Positions 24,950 through 33,473 of a stretch of DNA of 64,000 bases are shown piece by piece. Position 1 is the first letter of the stretch. Each line of letters begins with the position of its first letter. The DNA comes from JAJXWB01 sp046349215 (lineage in GTDB: Bacteria > Pseudomonadota > Alphaproteobacteria > Rhizobiales > Beijerinckiaceae). The stretch spans positions 1,054,001 through 1,118,000 of the forward strand of contig JAXMCV010000001.1 of NCBI GenBank assembly GCA_046349215.1, written 5' to 3'. The notes beneath the pieces were generated by a model. That model was not told the DNA's origin, searched no databases, and worked only from the letters and a program-made list of their open reading frames with translations. The position numbers and the translations under genes were made by a program.

Positions 24950-26188
24950 TCATGATGTATCGCTCCATCCGGCTGCGAACGACGTTTGCGGAGCGCCGCC
25001 GCGGGCGAAGCGCTCGACGATGGTCATGCGACCACCACAGCAGCGGCAGGGGAAGGATTCCTCGCGCTCATCGTCGACACCCGCTTCTGCCGGTTCGGCA
25101 TGCGGCTCGCCGACGTTCTGTCGGGCCTGCGGTGCGCCACTGACGTCGGCAATCATCTGTCTGATGCGCGCGACGTTCTTGACGCGCGCGGCGCCGGCGA
25201 GGAAGCCGTAATGGCGGATGCGGTGGAAGCCATCGGGGAGAACGTGCAGCAGGAAGCGGCGCATGAACTCGTCGACGGGCAGCGTCATGGTCTTGATCCA
25301 TGCGCCCGGCGCGCTCGCCCGAGCGCGATAGTCCTTCCAGCGGAAGGAGACGCGATGACCGTCGAATGCGACGATGCGGCTGTCTGAGATGGCGACGCGG
25401 TGGGTGTAGCGCGACAGATAGGCGAGGACGGCCTGAGGGCCGCCGAACGGGCGCTTGGCGTAGATGACCCATTCGGCGCGGCGCAGCGGCGCGAGACGGG
25501 CTCTGAACACACCGGGGTTGGCGAGCCCGGCGAGGTCGCCGAAGAAGGTCAGCCGGCCGCCCTCATGAAGGGCGAGCAAGCCTTCCAGGAAGCGGCGACG
25601 GAAGAAGCGCGACAGGACACGCACGGGCAGAAAGAAGCCGGGCTTGCAGGCGATCCAGCGTTCGCCGTCCGGCGACAGGCCGCCGCCGGGGACGATGATG
25701 TGGACGTGCGGATGGTGAGTGAGCGCCGATCCCCAAGTGTGCAGCACGCTGGTGAATCCGATTCTGACGCCGAGCCGCTTCGGATCGACGGCGATCGTCG
25801 TCAGCGTCTCGGCAGCGGTCTTCATGAGCAGGTCGTAGAGCGCCGCCTTGTTTTGGAAAGCGATTGCGGCGATCGCCGCCGGCAGGGTGAAGACGACGTG
25901 ATAGTAGGCGAGCGGCAGTAGATCGGCTTGACGCTTGTCGAGCCAGGCGCGCGCGGCAAATCCCTGGCACTTCGGACAATGCCGGTTGCGACAGGAGTTG
26001 TATCCGATCTCGACATGGCCGCAGCCGTCGCAGCGCGCGACATGGCCACCGAGCGCCGCGGTGCGACAAGCCCGGATCGCCGAGACGACCTTGAGTTGGC
26101 CGAGGCTCAGACGGCCGGCGTGGGCGGCAAGATATGCCTCCCCATGCCGACGAAAGACGTCTGCGACCTCGAGGCGAGGCCGCGCCAT
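24950..26188 (-). CDS. IS91 family transposase
   Basis: 412 residues. N-terminal zinc-binding region CDGCGH...CRNRHCPKC; HUH nuclease motif in HHPHVHIIVPGGG; paired tyrosines in YLSRYTHRVAIS, as expected for a rolling-circle Y2 transposase. A further Cys cluster CRCCGGRM is near the C-terminus. It nicks and transfers single-stranded DNA. ATG 26188 (MARPRLEVADVFRRHGEAY) is chosen; the longer open frame upstream is antisense-like Arg-rich sequence overlapping the recombinase gene. It appears intact. Confidence 0.95.
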   Translation of the reverse strand: MARPRLEVADVFRRHGEAYLAAHAGRLSLGQLKVVSAIRACRTAALGGHVARCDGCGHVEIGYNSCRNRHCPKCQGFAARAWLDKRQADLLPLAYYHVVFTLPAAIAAIAFQNKAALYDLLMKTAAETLTTIAVDPKRLGVRIGFTSVLHTWGSALTHHPHVHIIVPGGGLSPDGERWIACKPGFFLPVRVLSRFFRRRFLEGLLALHEGGRLTFFGDLAGLANPGVFRARLAPLRRAEWVIYAKRPFGGPQAVLAYLSRYTHRVAISDSRIVAFDGHRVSFRWKDYRARASAPGAWIKTMTLPVDEFMRRFLLHVLPDGFHRIRHYGFLAGAARVKNVARIRQMIADVSGAPQARQNVGEPHAEPAEAGVDDEREESFPCRCCGGRMTIVERFARGGAPQTSFAAGWSDTS

Positions 26189-26201
26189 GACGGCGCGGTC
26201 T

Positions 26202-27074
26202 TCAGGAGTGCGGGGGCGCGAGCAGCGCGAGCGGGCTCTCGACGTCGCGGATCGTCTTGAGGGCAACGCGCGTGTAGATCGCCGTTGTGTCGAGCTTCCT
26301 GTGGCCGAGCAGCGTCTGGATGACGCGGATATCGACCTTCTGCTCCAGAAGATGCGTGGCGAAGCTGTGCCGCAGCGTGTGCATGGAGACGCGCTTGCCG
26401 AGCCTCGCGCTCGCCGCGGCGGCAACGCAGGCGCGGCTGAGCTGGCGTGAGGTGATCGGCTGGCCTGGCTGTTGGCCTGGGAACAGCCATCCCTTCGGCC
26501 GCTTCTCCCGCCACCACTGCCGTAACAGCGCGAGCAGATCGGGCGACAGCATGACATAGCGATCCTTGCGTCCCTTGCCCTGTTCGACGCGGATCAGCAT
26601 CCGGGCGCTGTCGATATCCGAGACTTTGAGGTTGGCGATCTCGGAAACGCGCAGGCCGCAACCATAGGCGACGCTGAGCGCCGCCCGGTGCTTCAGGTTC
26701 GAGGCATGCGCCAGCAGCAGTGCGACCTCCTCCGGGCTCAATACGACGGGTAAGCGTTCGGGCGTCGAGATCCGCGCCATCCGATCGCCGAAGCCAGGGC
26801 GGCCGAGCGTCACATGGAAGAAGAACCGAAGGGCCGCGCAGGCCTGGTTCATTGTGGAGGCGCTCGCGCCGCTGGCCGCCATGTGCAGCTGGTAGCGACG
26901 CAGATCCTCCGGCTCGGCAAGGGCCGGCTTGCGGTCGATGAACGCCGCAAACATACGCACCTGCCGGACGTAGTCGCGCTTCGTCTGCTCGCCGAAACCG
27001 CGGATGGTCATGTCCTCGAGCATCCGCTGGCGAAGCGGGCTGACGGATCCTTGGGCATTGCTGTGGTCTTCCAT
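26202..27074 (-). CDS. site-specific tyrosine recombinase of the IS91 element
   Basis: 290 residues with an N-terminal SAM-like core-binding domain (~15-100) and a C-terminal catalytic domain. GCGLRVSEIANL supplies the first catalytic Arg, HTLRHSFATHLL the H-x-x-R, and LLGHRKLDTTAIYTRV the second His and the nucleophilic Tyr. XerC/D-like. Companion recombinases of this kind accompany some IS91 transposases; their role in transposition is not settled. It appears intact, and the start codon abuts a short hairpin. Confidence 0.93.
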   Translation of the reverse strand: MEDHSNAQGSVSPLRQRMLEDMTIRGFGEQTKRDYVRQVRMFAAFIDRKPALAEPEDLRRYQLHMAASGASASTMNQACAALRFFFHVTLGRPGFGDRMARISTPERLPVVLSPEEVALLLAHASNLKHRAALSVAYGCGLRVSEIANLKVSDIDSARMLIRVEQGKGRKDRYVMLSPDLLALLRQWWREKRPKGWLFPGQQPGQPITSRQLSRACVAAAASARLGKRVSMHTLRHSFATHLLEQKVDIRVIQTLLGHRKLDTTAIYTRVALKTIRDVESPLALLAPPHS

Positions 27075-27277
27075 GGGGCTCTCCCGTTCAAGAGAAACCC
27101 CACATGATCGTGCAATCCCGAGTGTCAGACCTCAGCCGCCCCCAATCGGGCAGCTCCTGCCGCGGAGCGGCTTCGTCCATCGACCGGAAGCAGACACGGC
27201 TTTGCCAATTGAGATAACTTGAACCATGCTTTTGGCGTCCTGGCTCAGGATCCACCGCCTCTCAAATGGTGCACTGA

Positions 27278-28174
27278 ATGGATGCAAATCAACAAATTGC
27301 AATTCGACTGTTGCAGGCAATCGACGAAAAGGATTGGGAAGGCGTTTCGGGGGCCTTCGCTGCGGACGCTGAATATCGACCGCCGGCGCAGCAGGCTCGG
27401 GTCGGACGCGCCGCAATCGAACGTTACTACCGCGAAGAACGTCCAGTTATTCTCGGATTGCATAGGGTCGACGAAATCCTGTCCGGGGATGGCATAACTG
27501 TGGTCACGGGAGAATTCGTAGGCGAGTCGCAAGGCGGCCGACGGACCTGCGCAAAGTTCATAGACATTCTTAGGATCCACGATGGCGCCATCATCGACCG
27601 TGAGGTGATGACCCGTCCGCTGGGAGAAACGCCCTTTCAGCCGCCGCTCGTCACTGACCGTCTACTCCTCAGGCCGTTCACGCTTACCGATGTCGAAGGT
27701 CTGGTCCGCATCGGCGAAGGCGGTTTCATAGCCGACACAACCATCACGGTTCCGCATCCGCTGTCCACGGAATCGGCGCGCCATTGGCTCATTGACGACC
27801 TGACCCGCTGCTCACGCGCGCAAAAGATATATGCAGTCGAAGATCGAATTAGCTCCACGTTGGTCGGCAGCGTTGGCTTTCGGCATATTGATGAGGCCCA
27901 TCGTCAAGGCGAGCTGACCTTTTGGTTTGGTCCTTTCGCGGCTGGAAGGGGATTTGCGGCCGAAGCCGCTCGCGCACTCCTTGAATACGGCTGGGCTCAT
28001 CTCGCGCTCGAACGTGTTGAGGCCTACTTCATGCGTCGCAATTCGGCGTCTGGGCGCGTCCTGGAGAAGCTCGGTTTCTTCAGGGAGGCTATTTTGAAGC
28101 GCCGGGTCGTAAAGTGGGGCGTTACCGAGGATGTCGAACTGTGGGCGCTTCTGCGATCAAAGTCGAGCATCTGA
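27278..28174 (+). CDS. SnoaL-like domain fused to RimJ/RimL-type GNAT acetyltransferase
   Basis: 298 residues in two parts. Residues ~1-115 form an NTF2/SnoaL-like barrel (IAIRLLQAIDEKDWEGVSGA; FIDILRIHDGAIIDRE). Residues ~122-298 are a GNAT of the RimJ/RimL class (VTDRLLLRPFTLTDVEGLVR; WFGPFAAGRGFAAEAARALL, the acetyl-CoA loop; RNSASGRVLEKLGFFREA). The reading frame is continuous, so this is a true fusion. SnoaL domains often bind or isomerise small molecules, so the pair may acetylate a hydrophobic small molecule or antibiotic; this is inference. No clear ribosome site is present at ATG 27278. Confidence 0.82.
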   Translation: MDANQQIAIRLLQAIDEKDWEGVSGAFAADAEYRPPAQQARVGRAAIERYYREERPVILGLHRVDEILSGDGITVVTGEFVGESQGGRRTCAKFIDILRIHDGAIIDREVMTRPLGETPFQPPLVTDRLLLRPFTLTDVEGLVRIGEGGFIADTTITVPHPLSTESARHWLIDDLTRCSRAQKIYAVEDRISSTLVGSVGFRHIDEAHRQGELTFWFGPFAAGRGFAAEAARALLEYGWAHLALERVEAYFMRRNSASGRVLEKLGFFREAILKRRVVKWGVTEDVELWALLRSKSSI

Positions 28175-28287
28175 ATCATCGCATCCGGCAAGCTCATTGT
28201 CCGGGCCTAATGGTCGGGCGGCAGCTTCCGGCGTTTAGGCAACGAGGCTTTCCGACCGAAGGCGGACCTTCTTTCGCAAAAGGAAAA

Positions 28288-28305
28288 CCCGGCGCGACGG
28301 CCGGG
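28288..28305. terminator. bidirectional terminator
   Basis: Stem CCCGGC/GCCGGG with AAAA on the left and TTT on the right, between the convergent SnoaL-GNAT and ThDP-enzyme genes. On the minus strand it reads GC stem followed by TTTTCCTTTT, a good intrinsic terminator. Confidence 0.75.
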
Positions 28306-28332
28306 CTTTCCGCTTCAATTCGTCGGTAAATT

Positions 28333-29937
28333 TCAACGGTTCTTGTGGACGTAGTCCTCCAGCGCCACCCATTCTTTTGTGATCGGTAGCTGGCACTCGA
28401 TCAGCCGCGGGCCCTTTGCCGCAAGCGCTGCTTCCAATTGCGCGTGGAATTCGTCCGCGGTGGCCGCTCTTGTGGCCGGCACGCCGAGACCACCGGAGAT
28501 GCTGACCCAATCCAGCGTCGGACCGGCAAGCGATGTCATGGCCTTCATGCGCGCGTTCATCTCACCCTCGCGCACCCGCGCCATTTCGAGGTCTAGGATC
28601 GAATAGGCGTCGTTCTTGAGGACGATGACTGTCACGTCGACCTGTTCGCGCGCCATCGTCCAGAGCGCCTGCACCGTGTACATGCCGCTGCCGTCGGCCT
28701 GAAGGTGGACGACCTTGCGCCCGGGGCATGCCACCGCGACGCCCAGCGCCGTCGGCAAGCCGCCGCCGATTGCGCCGCCGTTCAGCGGATTGACATAATC
28801 ATGAGCGCGCGCCGTCTTGGTCGCGTCGATGATAGCGGGGCCATTGGTCGCCGCCTCGTCGACCAGAATGGCGCCTTCCGGCATAAGCAGCGCGAGGCTC
28901 TGACCCATCGAAGCCGCAGACAATTCGCCCGTCGGGAGTTTCGGGGCCTTGAGCGTGTAGCAGACGGGGTCGCTTTTCTCCGCCTTGAGGGTTCGCGATA
29001 GGTCGCTTACCGCCGCTTCTAGGTCCTCATCAACGGACGCCATTGTGAACAAGACACAGCCTTCCGGGCTCTTGTAGACCGGCTTGTTCCTGTAAGCGAA
29101 CGTCGCCACCGGGTGCGCTGCGCCGATGAATATCAGCTGCTCGAAGCCAGAGAGGAACTTGACCCCGATCTCATACTCATAAGGGATCGTCTCAAGAACC
29201 GGCCGCCCTCCCCCGCGGGCCAGATAGCGCGACGGAAACGTCTCCGAGAGCAAAGTCGCTCCGGTCTTGGCTGCAACCCGCGCCGCAGCGTCCAGGGCCT
29301 GGCCATGGAGCGCACGATTGCCGAGTACGATGCCGCTCTTCTTGCCATTCCTAAGCAGGGCCGCGGCGGAGGCGATCGCCTCCGTGGCGACCTGCGGAAA
29401 GACAGCGCCGGTCTTGATGGAAGGCGGCGGATTGGCGTCTTCCCAATGGCGATTGGTGGGCGCAACAATCGTGCAAATTTTTCCGGTCTTCGCGATCGCT
29501 GCCGCTTGCGCTCCGAGTTCGCCCAATTGGGACGCGCTGCGTGCCTCCTGCGACCAATGGGACACAACGCGCGTCAGGTCCGTAACGCGGCCGTTGATCA
29601 ACTCGTGTTCCGGATAGTTCGGCTGATGATAGGACGCATTGGCGCCGACAACATTGACGATGGGCGTATTTGCCCTCCCGGCATTGTGAAGCATTGCGAT
29701 ACCATTGGCGAAACCGCTGCCAACATGGAGTAGCGTGAATGCCGGACTGCCCTTCATGCGGCCATATCCGTCGGCAGCGCCGGTGACGACATCTTCCTGC
29801 AGGCAGAGAATTGGCCGTACCTTGTCGGTCATGCCGATCTCGTAGACGAGCTGCATTTCTGACGTGCCGGGATTAGCAAAGCAGGTCGTCACACCCGCAT
29901 CGACCAGTGCCTTGAACAATGATTGAGCGCCGTTCAC
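28333..29937 (-). CDS. thiamine-diphosphate enzyme, acetolactate synthase/benzoylformate decarboxylase-like
   Basis: 534 residues. ILCLQEDVVTGAADGYGR carries the ThDP-activating Glu, and QADGSGMYTVQALWTMAREQ to VLKNDAYSI is the GDGx-N ThDP/Mg motif. It belongs to the group usually annotated 'acetolactate synthase large subunit' but with no small subunit nearby, and is likely a 2-oxo-acid decarboxylase or carboligase. GTG 29937 is chosen as start (M/V-NGAQSLFKALVDAG) because AGGAG lies seven bases upstream; a TTG nine codons earlier would put that site inside the gene. It lies 30 bases after the lipase and is probably co-transcribed with it. Confidence 0.85.
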   Translation of the reverse strand: MNGAQSLFKALVDAGVTTCFANPGTSEMQLVYEIGMTDKVRPILCLQEDVVTGAADGYGRMKGSPAFTLLHVGSGFANGIAMLHNAGRANTPIVNVVGANASYHQPNYPEHELINGRVTDLTRVVSHWSQEARSASQLGELGAQAAAIAKTGKICTIVAPTNRHWEDANPPPSIKTGAVFPQVATEAIASAAALLRNGKKSGIVLGNRALHGQALDAAARVAAKTGATLLSETFPSRYLARGGGRPVLETIPYEYEIGVKFLSGFEQLIFIGAAHPVATFAYRNKPVYKSPEGCVLFTMASVDEDLEAAVSDLSRTLKAEKSDPVCYTLKAPKLPTGELSAASMGQSLALLMPEGAILVDEAATNGPAIIDATKTARAHDYVNPLNGGAIGGGLPTALGVAVACPGRKVVHLQADGSGMYTVQALWTMAREQVDVTVIVLKNDAYSILDLEMARVREGEMNARMKAMTSLAGPTLDWVSISGGLGVPATRAATADEFHAQLEAALAAKGPRLIECQLPITKEWVALEDYVHKNR

Positions 29938-29967
29938 GCGATACTCCTGCTGCTCGAATTCCAAGGA

Positions 29968-31272
29968 TTAGTTCTGGACCTGTTCGGCAGCGCAGCCGTC
30001 CGGAGCCGGCTTTCCGGCCAGACGATCGGCCACCCAACGCAAATAGAGCGGTTGGGACGCGCCCGGCGTTTCAAAATGCGTTTTGTCGCCGGCAAGCTGG
30101 ACACGTGCGACATTGCCGCCAATCCTGCACATTTGCTCGCGATAGATCTTGTGCATGACAGGCGGCACCACCGTATCCTTGTCGCCCCAGAAGATGATCA
30201 CGGGCGCAACCGGTTTGACGTTTTGGCCCGCGCTATCGACCAATGCTTTCGCCCATTCCTTCGCGTTGCTGACTTCCGGCTTCAGCAAGGCGGCGAACTG
30301 ATCCCCATAGCGATAGGTCAGACTGTCGGATCCGCCATGAACGCATTTGTTGGACATGATCGTGTCGATAAACTGCGCGCCTTCATCGGTGAAGACGTCC
30401 GTGAGCGCCAGCTTCCCCGGATAAGCCGCCTGCGCCGCCCAAAGCGTCATGGCGAAATGATTGAAGTTGCTGATGCTGCTTGAAAAAGCCTTGGCAACGC
30501 CCGCCATCATAGCCTTGGCGCTGGCCTCGGTCAGTTCCCCGGGCGGCGCGATGGTCCTGAAATCAGGCGGCGCCATGGCCACTGCGCCGACAAGCTCGAT
30601 TCCATCGAAGGCAGTACCAGTCTGGTTGAGGTAATCCGTGGAGCTTGCGGCGACGATGGCGGCGCCGGCGCCCTGAGACCATCCGTAGATAATCGCCTTC
30701 TTGCTCGCGCCTGCCTCCGTCAGGTTGCCGGCAGCGCGAATGGCGTCGATGGAGTCACGGGCTTGTGTGGCTGAAAGCTGATACTGGTGCCTGCCGCCGC
30801 CACCTAGGCCCTGATAGTCCGTAGCGACGATCACATAGCCCGCCTTGATGAATTCCGCGAGTGCGGGGATTCCATAATCGGTCCAGGAATTTCCGCTTTC
30901 GAGAAAATACTCGTTCAAGGGCACAGCGGGATTGAGCAGCTGGGAAGGACCGCAATATTGCGCGGTCCCAGTCGTTCCATGCGCCCACGATAAGACCGGG
31001 CGGCCTTCTCTTGGGATTTCGCCGAGCGGCGCTACTATCAATCCGGTCACGATTGTCTTCTTCCCCGTCATATCCGAGGAAATGTAAGCAATCCGCCACG
31101 CGCCGGCGTTTGGAACCGGCGTTGCAACTTTCTCCCGCTTGATGATCGCGCCAAGCTTGCCTTCTGCCTTCATCTGAGTGACGGCGGCATAGAAGGGCAT
31201 GAGCGATGCCTCGGCTCGTGCGCTCGACGAGAGGCCGACAGCCACAGCTATCGCGAAAATCTGCATCAACAT
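29968..31272 (-). CDS. secreted lipase (LIP / secretory lipase family)
   Basis: 434 residues from ATG 31272. Signal peptide MLMQIFAIAVAVGLSSSARA. The nucleophile elbow IYGWSQGAGAAI gives G-W-S-Q-G, SWAHGTTGTAQYCGPS is the oxyanion region, and IIFWGDKDTVVP plus GDKTHFETPG supply the acid and His. The family includes fungal Candida lipases and many bacterial homologues that act on esters outside the cytoplasm. An in-frame upstream extension to 31398 is low quality. It is followed by the ThDP-enzyme gene. Confidence 0.87.
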   Translation of the reverse strand: MLMQIFAIAVAVGLSSSARAEASLMPFYAAVTQMKAEGKLGAIIKREKVATPVPNAGAWRIAYISSDMTGKKTIVTGLIVAPLGEIPREGRPVLSWAHGTTGTAQYCGPSQLLNPAVPLNEYFLESGNSWTDYGIPALAEFIKAGYVIVATDYQGLGGGGRHQYQLSATQARDSIDAIRAAGNLTEAGASKKAIIYGWSQGAGAAIVAASSTDYLNQTGTAFDGIELVGAVAMAPPDFRTIAPPGELTEASAKAMMAGVAKAFSSSISNFNHFAMTLWAAQAAYPGKLALTDVFTDEGAQFIDTIMSNKCVHGGSDSLTYRYGDQFAALLKPEVSNAKEWAKALVDSAGQNVKPVAPVIIFWGDKDTVVPPVMHKIYREQMCRIGGNVARVQLAGDKTHFETPGASQPLYLRWVADRLAGKPAPDGCAAEQVQN

Positions 31273-31615
31273 CGGGGGTGGGTGCAACGTCGGTCCTTTG
31301 TCGCAGCCGGGCCATGTAAGAAACCGCGGGGATCGTTCGGTCGGGAGTGAAGCTTGCAACCCTGCAGGCACATTTGGCGGCAGGAAGCGATAAGCCAAAT
31401 CTGTAGTAGGCGCCTGAGCGTAATTTCCATGATTACGATCAAGCTCGCACGTAAGATGCCGGCCTACATTCCGAGATGGTGAAAGTCTCGTTCAGTAATT
31501 GCCGCAGATGCGTTACGTTGTTTCGCTGGGGTCACGATATCAAGCCGAACGGCGCGGATCCGCGGTCGAGGAGCCGGCACCCTGGGATGACGATGACGCC
31601 GGCTACGATGCTCGA
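31273..31615. other. intergenic region without recognisable gene
   Basis: 343 bases between the lipase and cupin genes, both on the minus strand. Short open frames here show no family features. It likely holds the lipase promoter; no clear operator was seen. Confidence 0.5.
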
Positions 31616-32110
31616 CTACATATCGGCTTTCGGCTTGTCGAGATCGATTGTCTCCTGATCGACGACGTCCGAAGACGTCACGACTGCATCCGTGGCATCC
31701 GGGTTCTCCCACCAGTGCGCGTGTCCGGGTCCGAATTCCGGCGTCCATTCTCCGGCCTTGTGCACGACCGGTACGCTGCAGTAGCTGCTGTGCTCGATGA
31801 GGCGACCCTTGACGATGTAGACGATAGACGGCCGGTCATCATGCTCGTGGGTCGGCACGATCCCCTTGCCCGCAATGGTCAGTCGCCGCGTGCGCAGGAA
31901 GAGCGCGCCGACATCCCGCCATCCTTTCAGATTTACGACCGACAGTGTTTCGCGTGAGACGCCGACACTGTCCTTCGATTCGATCGACCGCGGCTTCGTA
32001 AGCGCCTTGTCGGGCGGGCAGGCCCCGCCGCTCGCCGGACCGGCTGCGGCAATACCAAGGCTGGCCAACGCGACAAGGATCACGCAAGCATTGATGTTCG
32101 CTCTGGACAT
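31616..32110 (-). CDS. exported cupin-domain protein
   Basis: 164 residues with a signal peptide (MSRANINACVILVALASLGIAAAG split at about residue 23) and a single cupin fold: RLTIAGKGIVPTHEHDDRPS holds the HxH...E metal motif and WTPEFGPGHAHWWEN the second His motif. It is probably a periplasmic metal-binding protein; substrate unknown. It lies 47 bases downstream of the MFS gene on the same strand and may share its transcript. Confidence 0.85.
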   Translation of the reverse strand: MSRANINACVILVALASLGIAAAGPASGGACPPDKALTKPRSIESKDSVGVSRETLSVVNLKGWRDVGALFLRTRRLTIAGKGIVPTHEHDDRPSIVYIVKGRLIEHSSYCSVPVVHKAGEWTPEFGPGHAHWWENPDATDAVVTSSDVVDQETIDLDKPKADM

Positions 32111-32157
32111 GTTTCACTCCATCTTTGCGTCGACCGAGGATTCGATCGACTTCCCCG

Positions 32158-33348
32158 CTAGGACGATTTTCGAAGATTCCGGGATGCGAATGCCGCGATC
32201 GCGAGCGCAGTCAGAACACCGGCAATGCAGGCGCCCCATCCCCACTGCTCGAAAACGATCCCGAGAACTGCCGTACCGACGAGACCTCCAAGGAAGTACG
32301 AGGCGAGGTAGAGGCCGCTTGCAGCCCCGCGATCCTCCGTTGCGTTTCTGCCGACGTAGCCCGATGCGACTGCCTGAGCGAAGAATGTCCCGACGCCGAC
32401 GAGCGTAAGTCCGGCCAGAACGGGCGGCAGCGTTGGAGCAAGCGTAAGCGGCAATCCCGCAGCGGCGATCCCGATTCCTCCGCGCAGGGCCAGCCTCGAG
32501 CCGACGCGCTCAACGACGGCTCCGGCGGCCAAAGTCGTCGCAAGCGACGGCGCGAAGACCAGATAGACCAGGCCGAGCGACATTGGCGTCAGGGCGAGCG
32601 GCGCGCGAACGAGTACGAAATTCACGTAGGTGAACGCGCCAATGAAGGCGAAGAGAATGCAGAAGCCTATGACGAAGGCGGCGCGCATATCGCCGCGGAC
32701 GAGATTGACGCGAATGCCGCTCAAGCCCGTTCGGCTCCCCGTCATGGCTGGAAGGCGCGCCGACCGGATCGTTGTCACGACCAATACGCCGCCGAGTAGA
32801 TTGAGCAGCGCGAGCGTTATGAAATTCGCCCTCAGGCCGAAATGTTCGACCAGCGCGGCCGATGCGATCCTGCCGATGAGGTTGGAACCCACGTTGCCGG
32901 CGATGTAGGCCGCAAATGCTCCGCTCGCGACATTGGAAGCGCAGTTTTCGCCGAGATAGGCGAGCGTCAGCGCGAAGGCGGACGCCATGCACAATCCCTG
33001 TGCGACCCGCAGGGCCGCAAACGTCCCGATGTCCGGTGCGAACGCCAGAAGCAGGGTTGGCGCGACGAGCGCGCACAGGCTGCCCAGAATGCCCAGGCGG
33101 CGCTCGATCCGCGGACTCGCCAGCGCAATGGCGAGGCTTGCCGCGGCCATTCCCAGAGTGCAGGCATTGACCGCAAGACCCATGACGGCCGGTGTGACCG
33201 AATAGGCGAGCGCCAGCGACGGAAGAATGGCTTGCGCAGCAAACAAGTCCACGACGGTCAGGAAGGCGATCGCAGCGATGATCGCGTTGCGTCTGATATC
33301 AGACAGCTGTAGGCGCGAGGCGTTCTCGGCGACGACGGAAAGCGACAT
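32158..33348 (-). CDS. MFS transporter (YnfM-like / drug-efflux type)
   Basis: 396 residues, about 12 transmembrane helices. Motif-A-like loops follow helices 2 and 8 (LASPRIERRLGILGSL; VVERVGSRLALRGG), as in 12-TM efflux permeases. The start is ATG 33348 (MSLSVVAENAS) with GGAG eight bases upstream. An ATAG-N7-CTAT palindrome is at 33459-33473, about 110 bases upstream, shared with other genes of this region. Likely an exporter of a small molecule; substrate unknown. Confidence 0.88.
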   Translation of the reverse strand: MSLSVVAENASRLQLSDIRRNAIIAAIAFLTVVDLFAAQAILPSLALAYSVTPAVMGLAVNACTLGMAAASLAIALASPRIERRLGILGSLCALVAPTLLLAFAPDIGTFAALRVAQGLCMASAFALTLAYLGENCASNVASGAFAAYIAGNVGSNLIGRIASAALVEHFGLRANFITLALLNLLGGVLVVTTIRSARLPAMTGSRTGLSGIRVNLVRGDMRAAFVIGFCILFAFIGAFTYVNFVLVRAPLALTPMSLGLVYLVFAPSLATTLAAGAVVERVGSRLALRGGIGIAAAGLPLTLAPTLPPVLAGLTLVGVGTFFAQAVASGYVGRNATEDRGAASGLYLASYFLGGLVGTAVLGIVFEQWGWGACIAGVLTALAIAAFASRNLRKSS

Positions 33349-33458
33349 ACGACGGGCTCCGCACTTGGATGGCAGGAGGCCGACAGGGCTCTCCATTTCT
33401 CCTCGAGACGATCGCAGCCCAGCCGCGCGAATTGAAATGCCGTTACGCTACGATTTGG

Positions 33459-33473
33459 ATAGCCTGCGCCTAT
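33459..33473. promoter_or_regulatory. LysR-type box ATAG-N7-CTAT (MFS gene)
   Basis: ATAGCCTGCGCCTAT, 111 bases upstream of the MFS start, overlapping the last codons of egtD. Same palindrome as at 34615, 34639 and 36916; T-N11-A spacing fits a LysR-type regulator. Confidence 0.5.

Larger units (their letters stand above)
24950..27074 (-). mobile_element. IS91-type element with accessory tyrosine recombinase
   Basis: Two genes in one direction: a XerC-like recombinase followed after 13 bases by an IS91 transposase. This pair defines the integrase-carrying branch of the IS91 family. Coordinates cover the coding core only. Beyond the recombinase start, a short imperfect hairpin (TGGGGCTCTC...GAGAAACCCCA, 27074-27102) may be the terminus; the opposite end is probably between 24.6 and 24.95 kb. 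IS91 elements transpose by rolling circle and do not duplicate the target. Confidence 0.85.
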
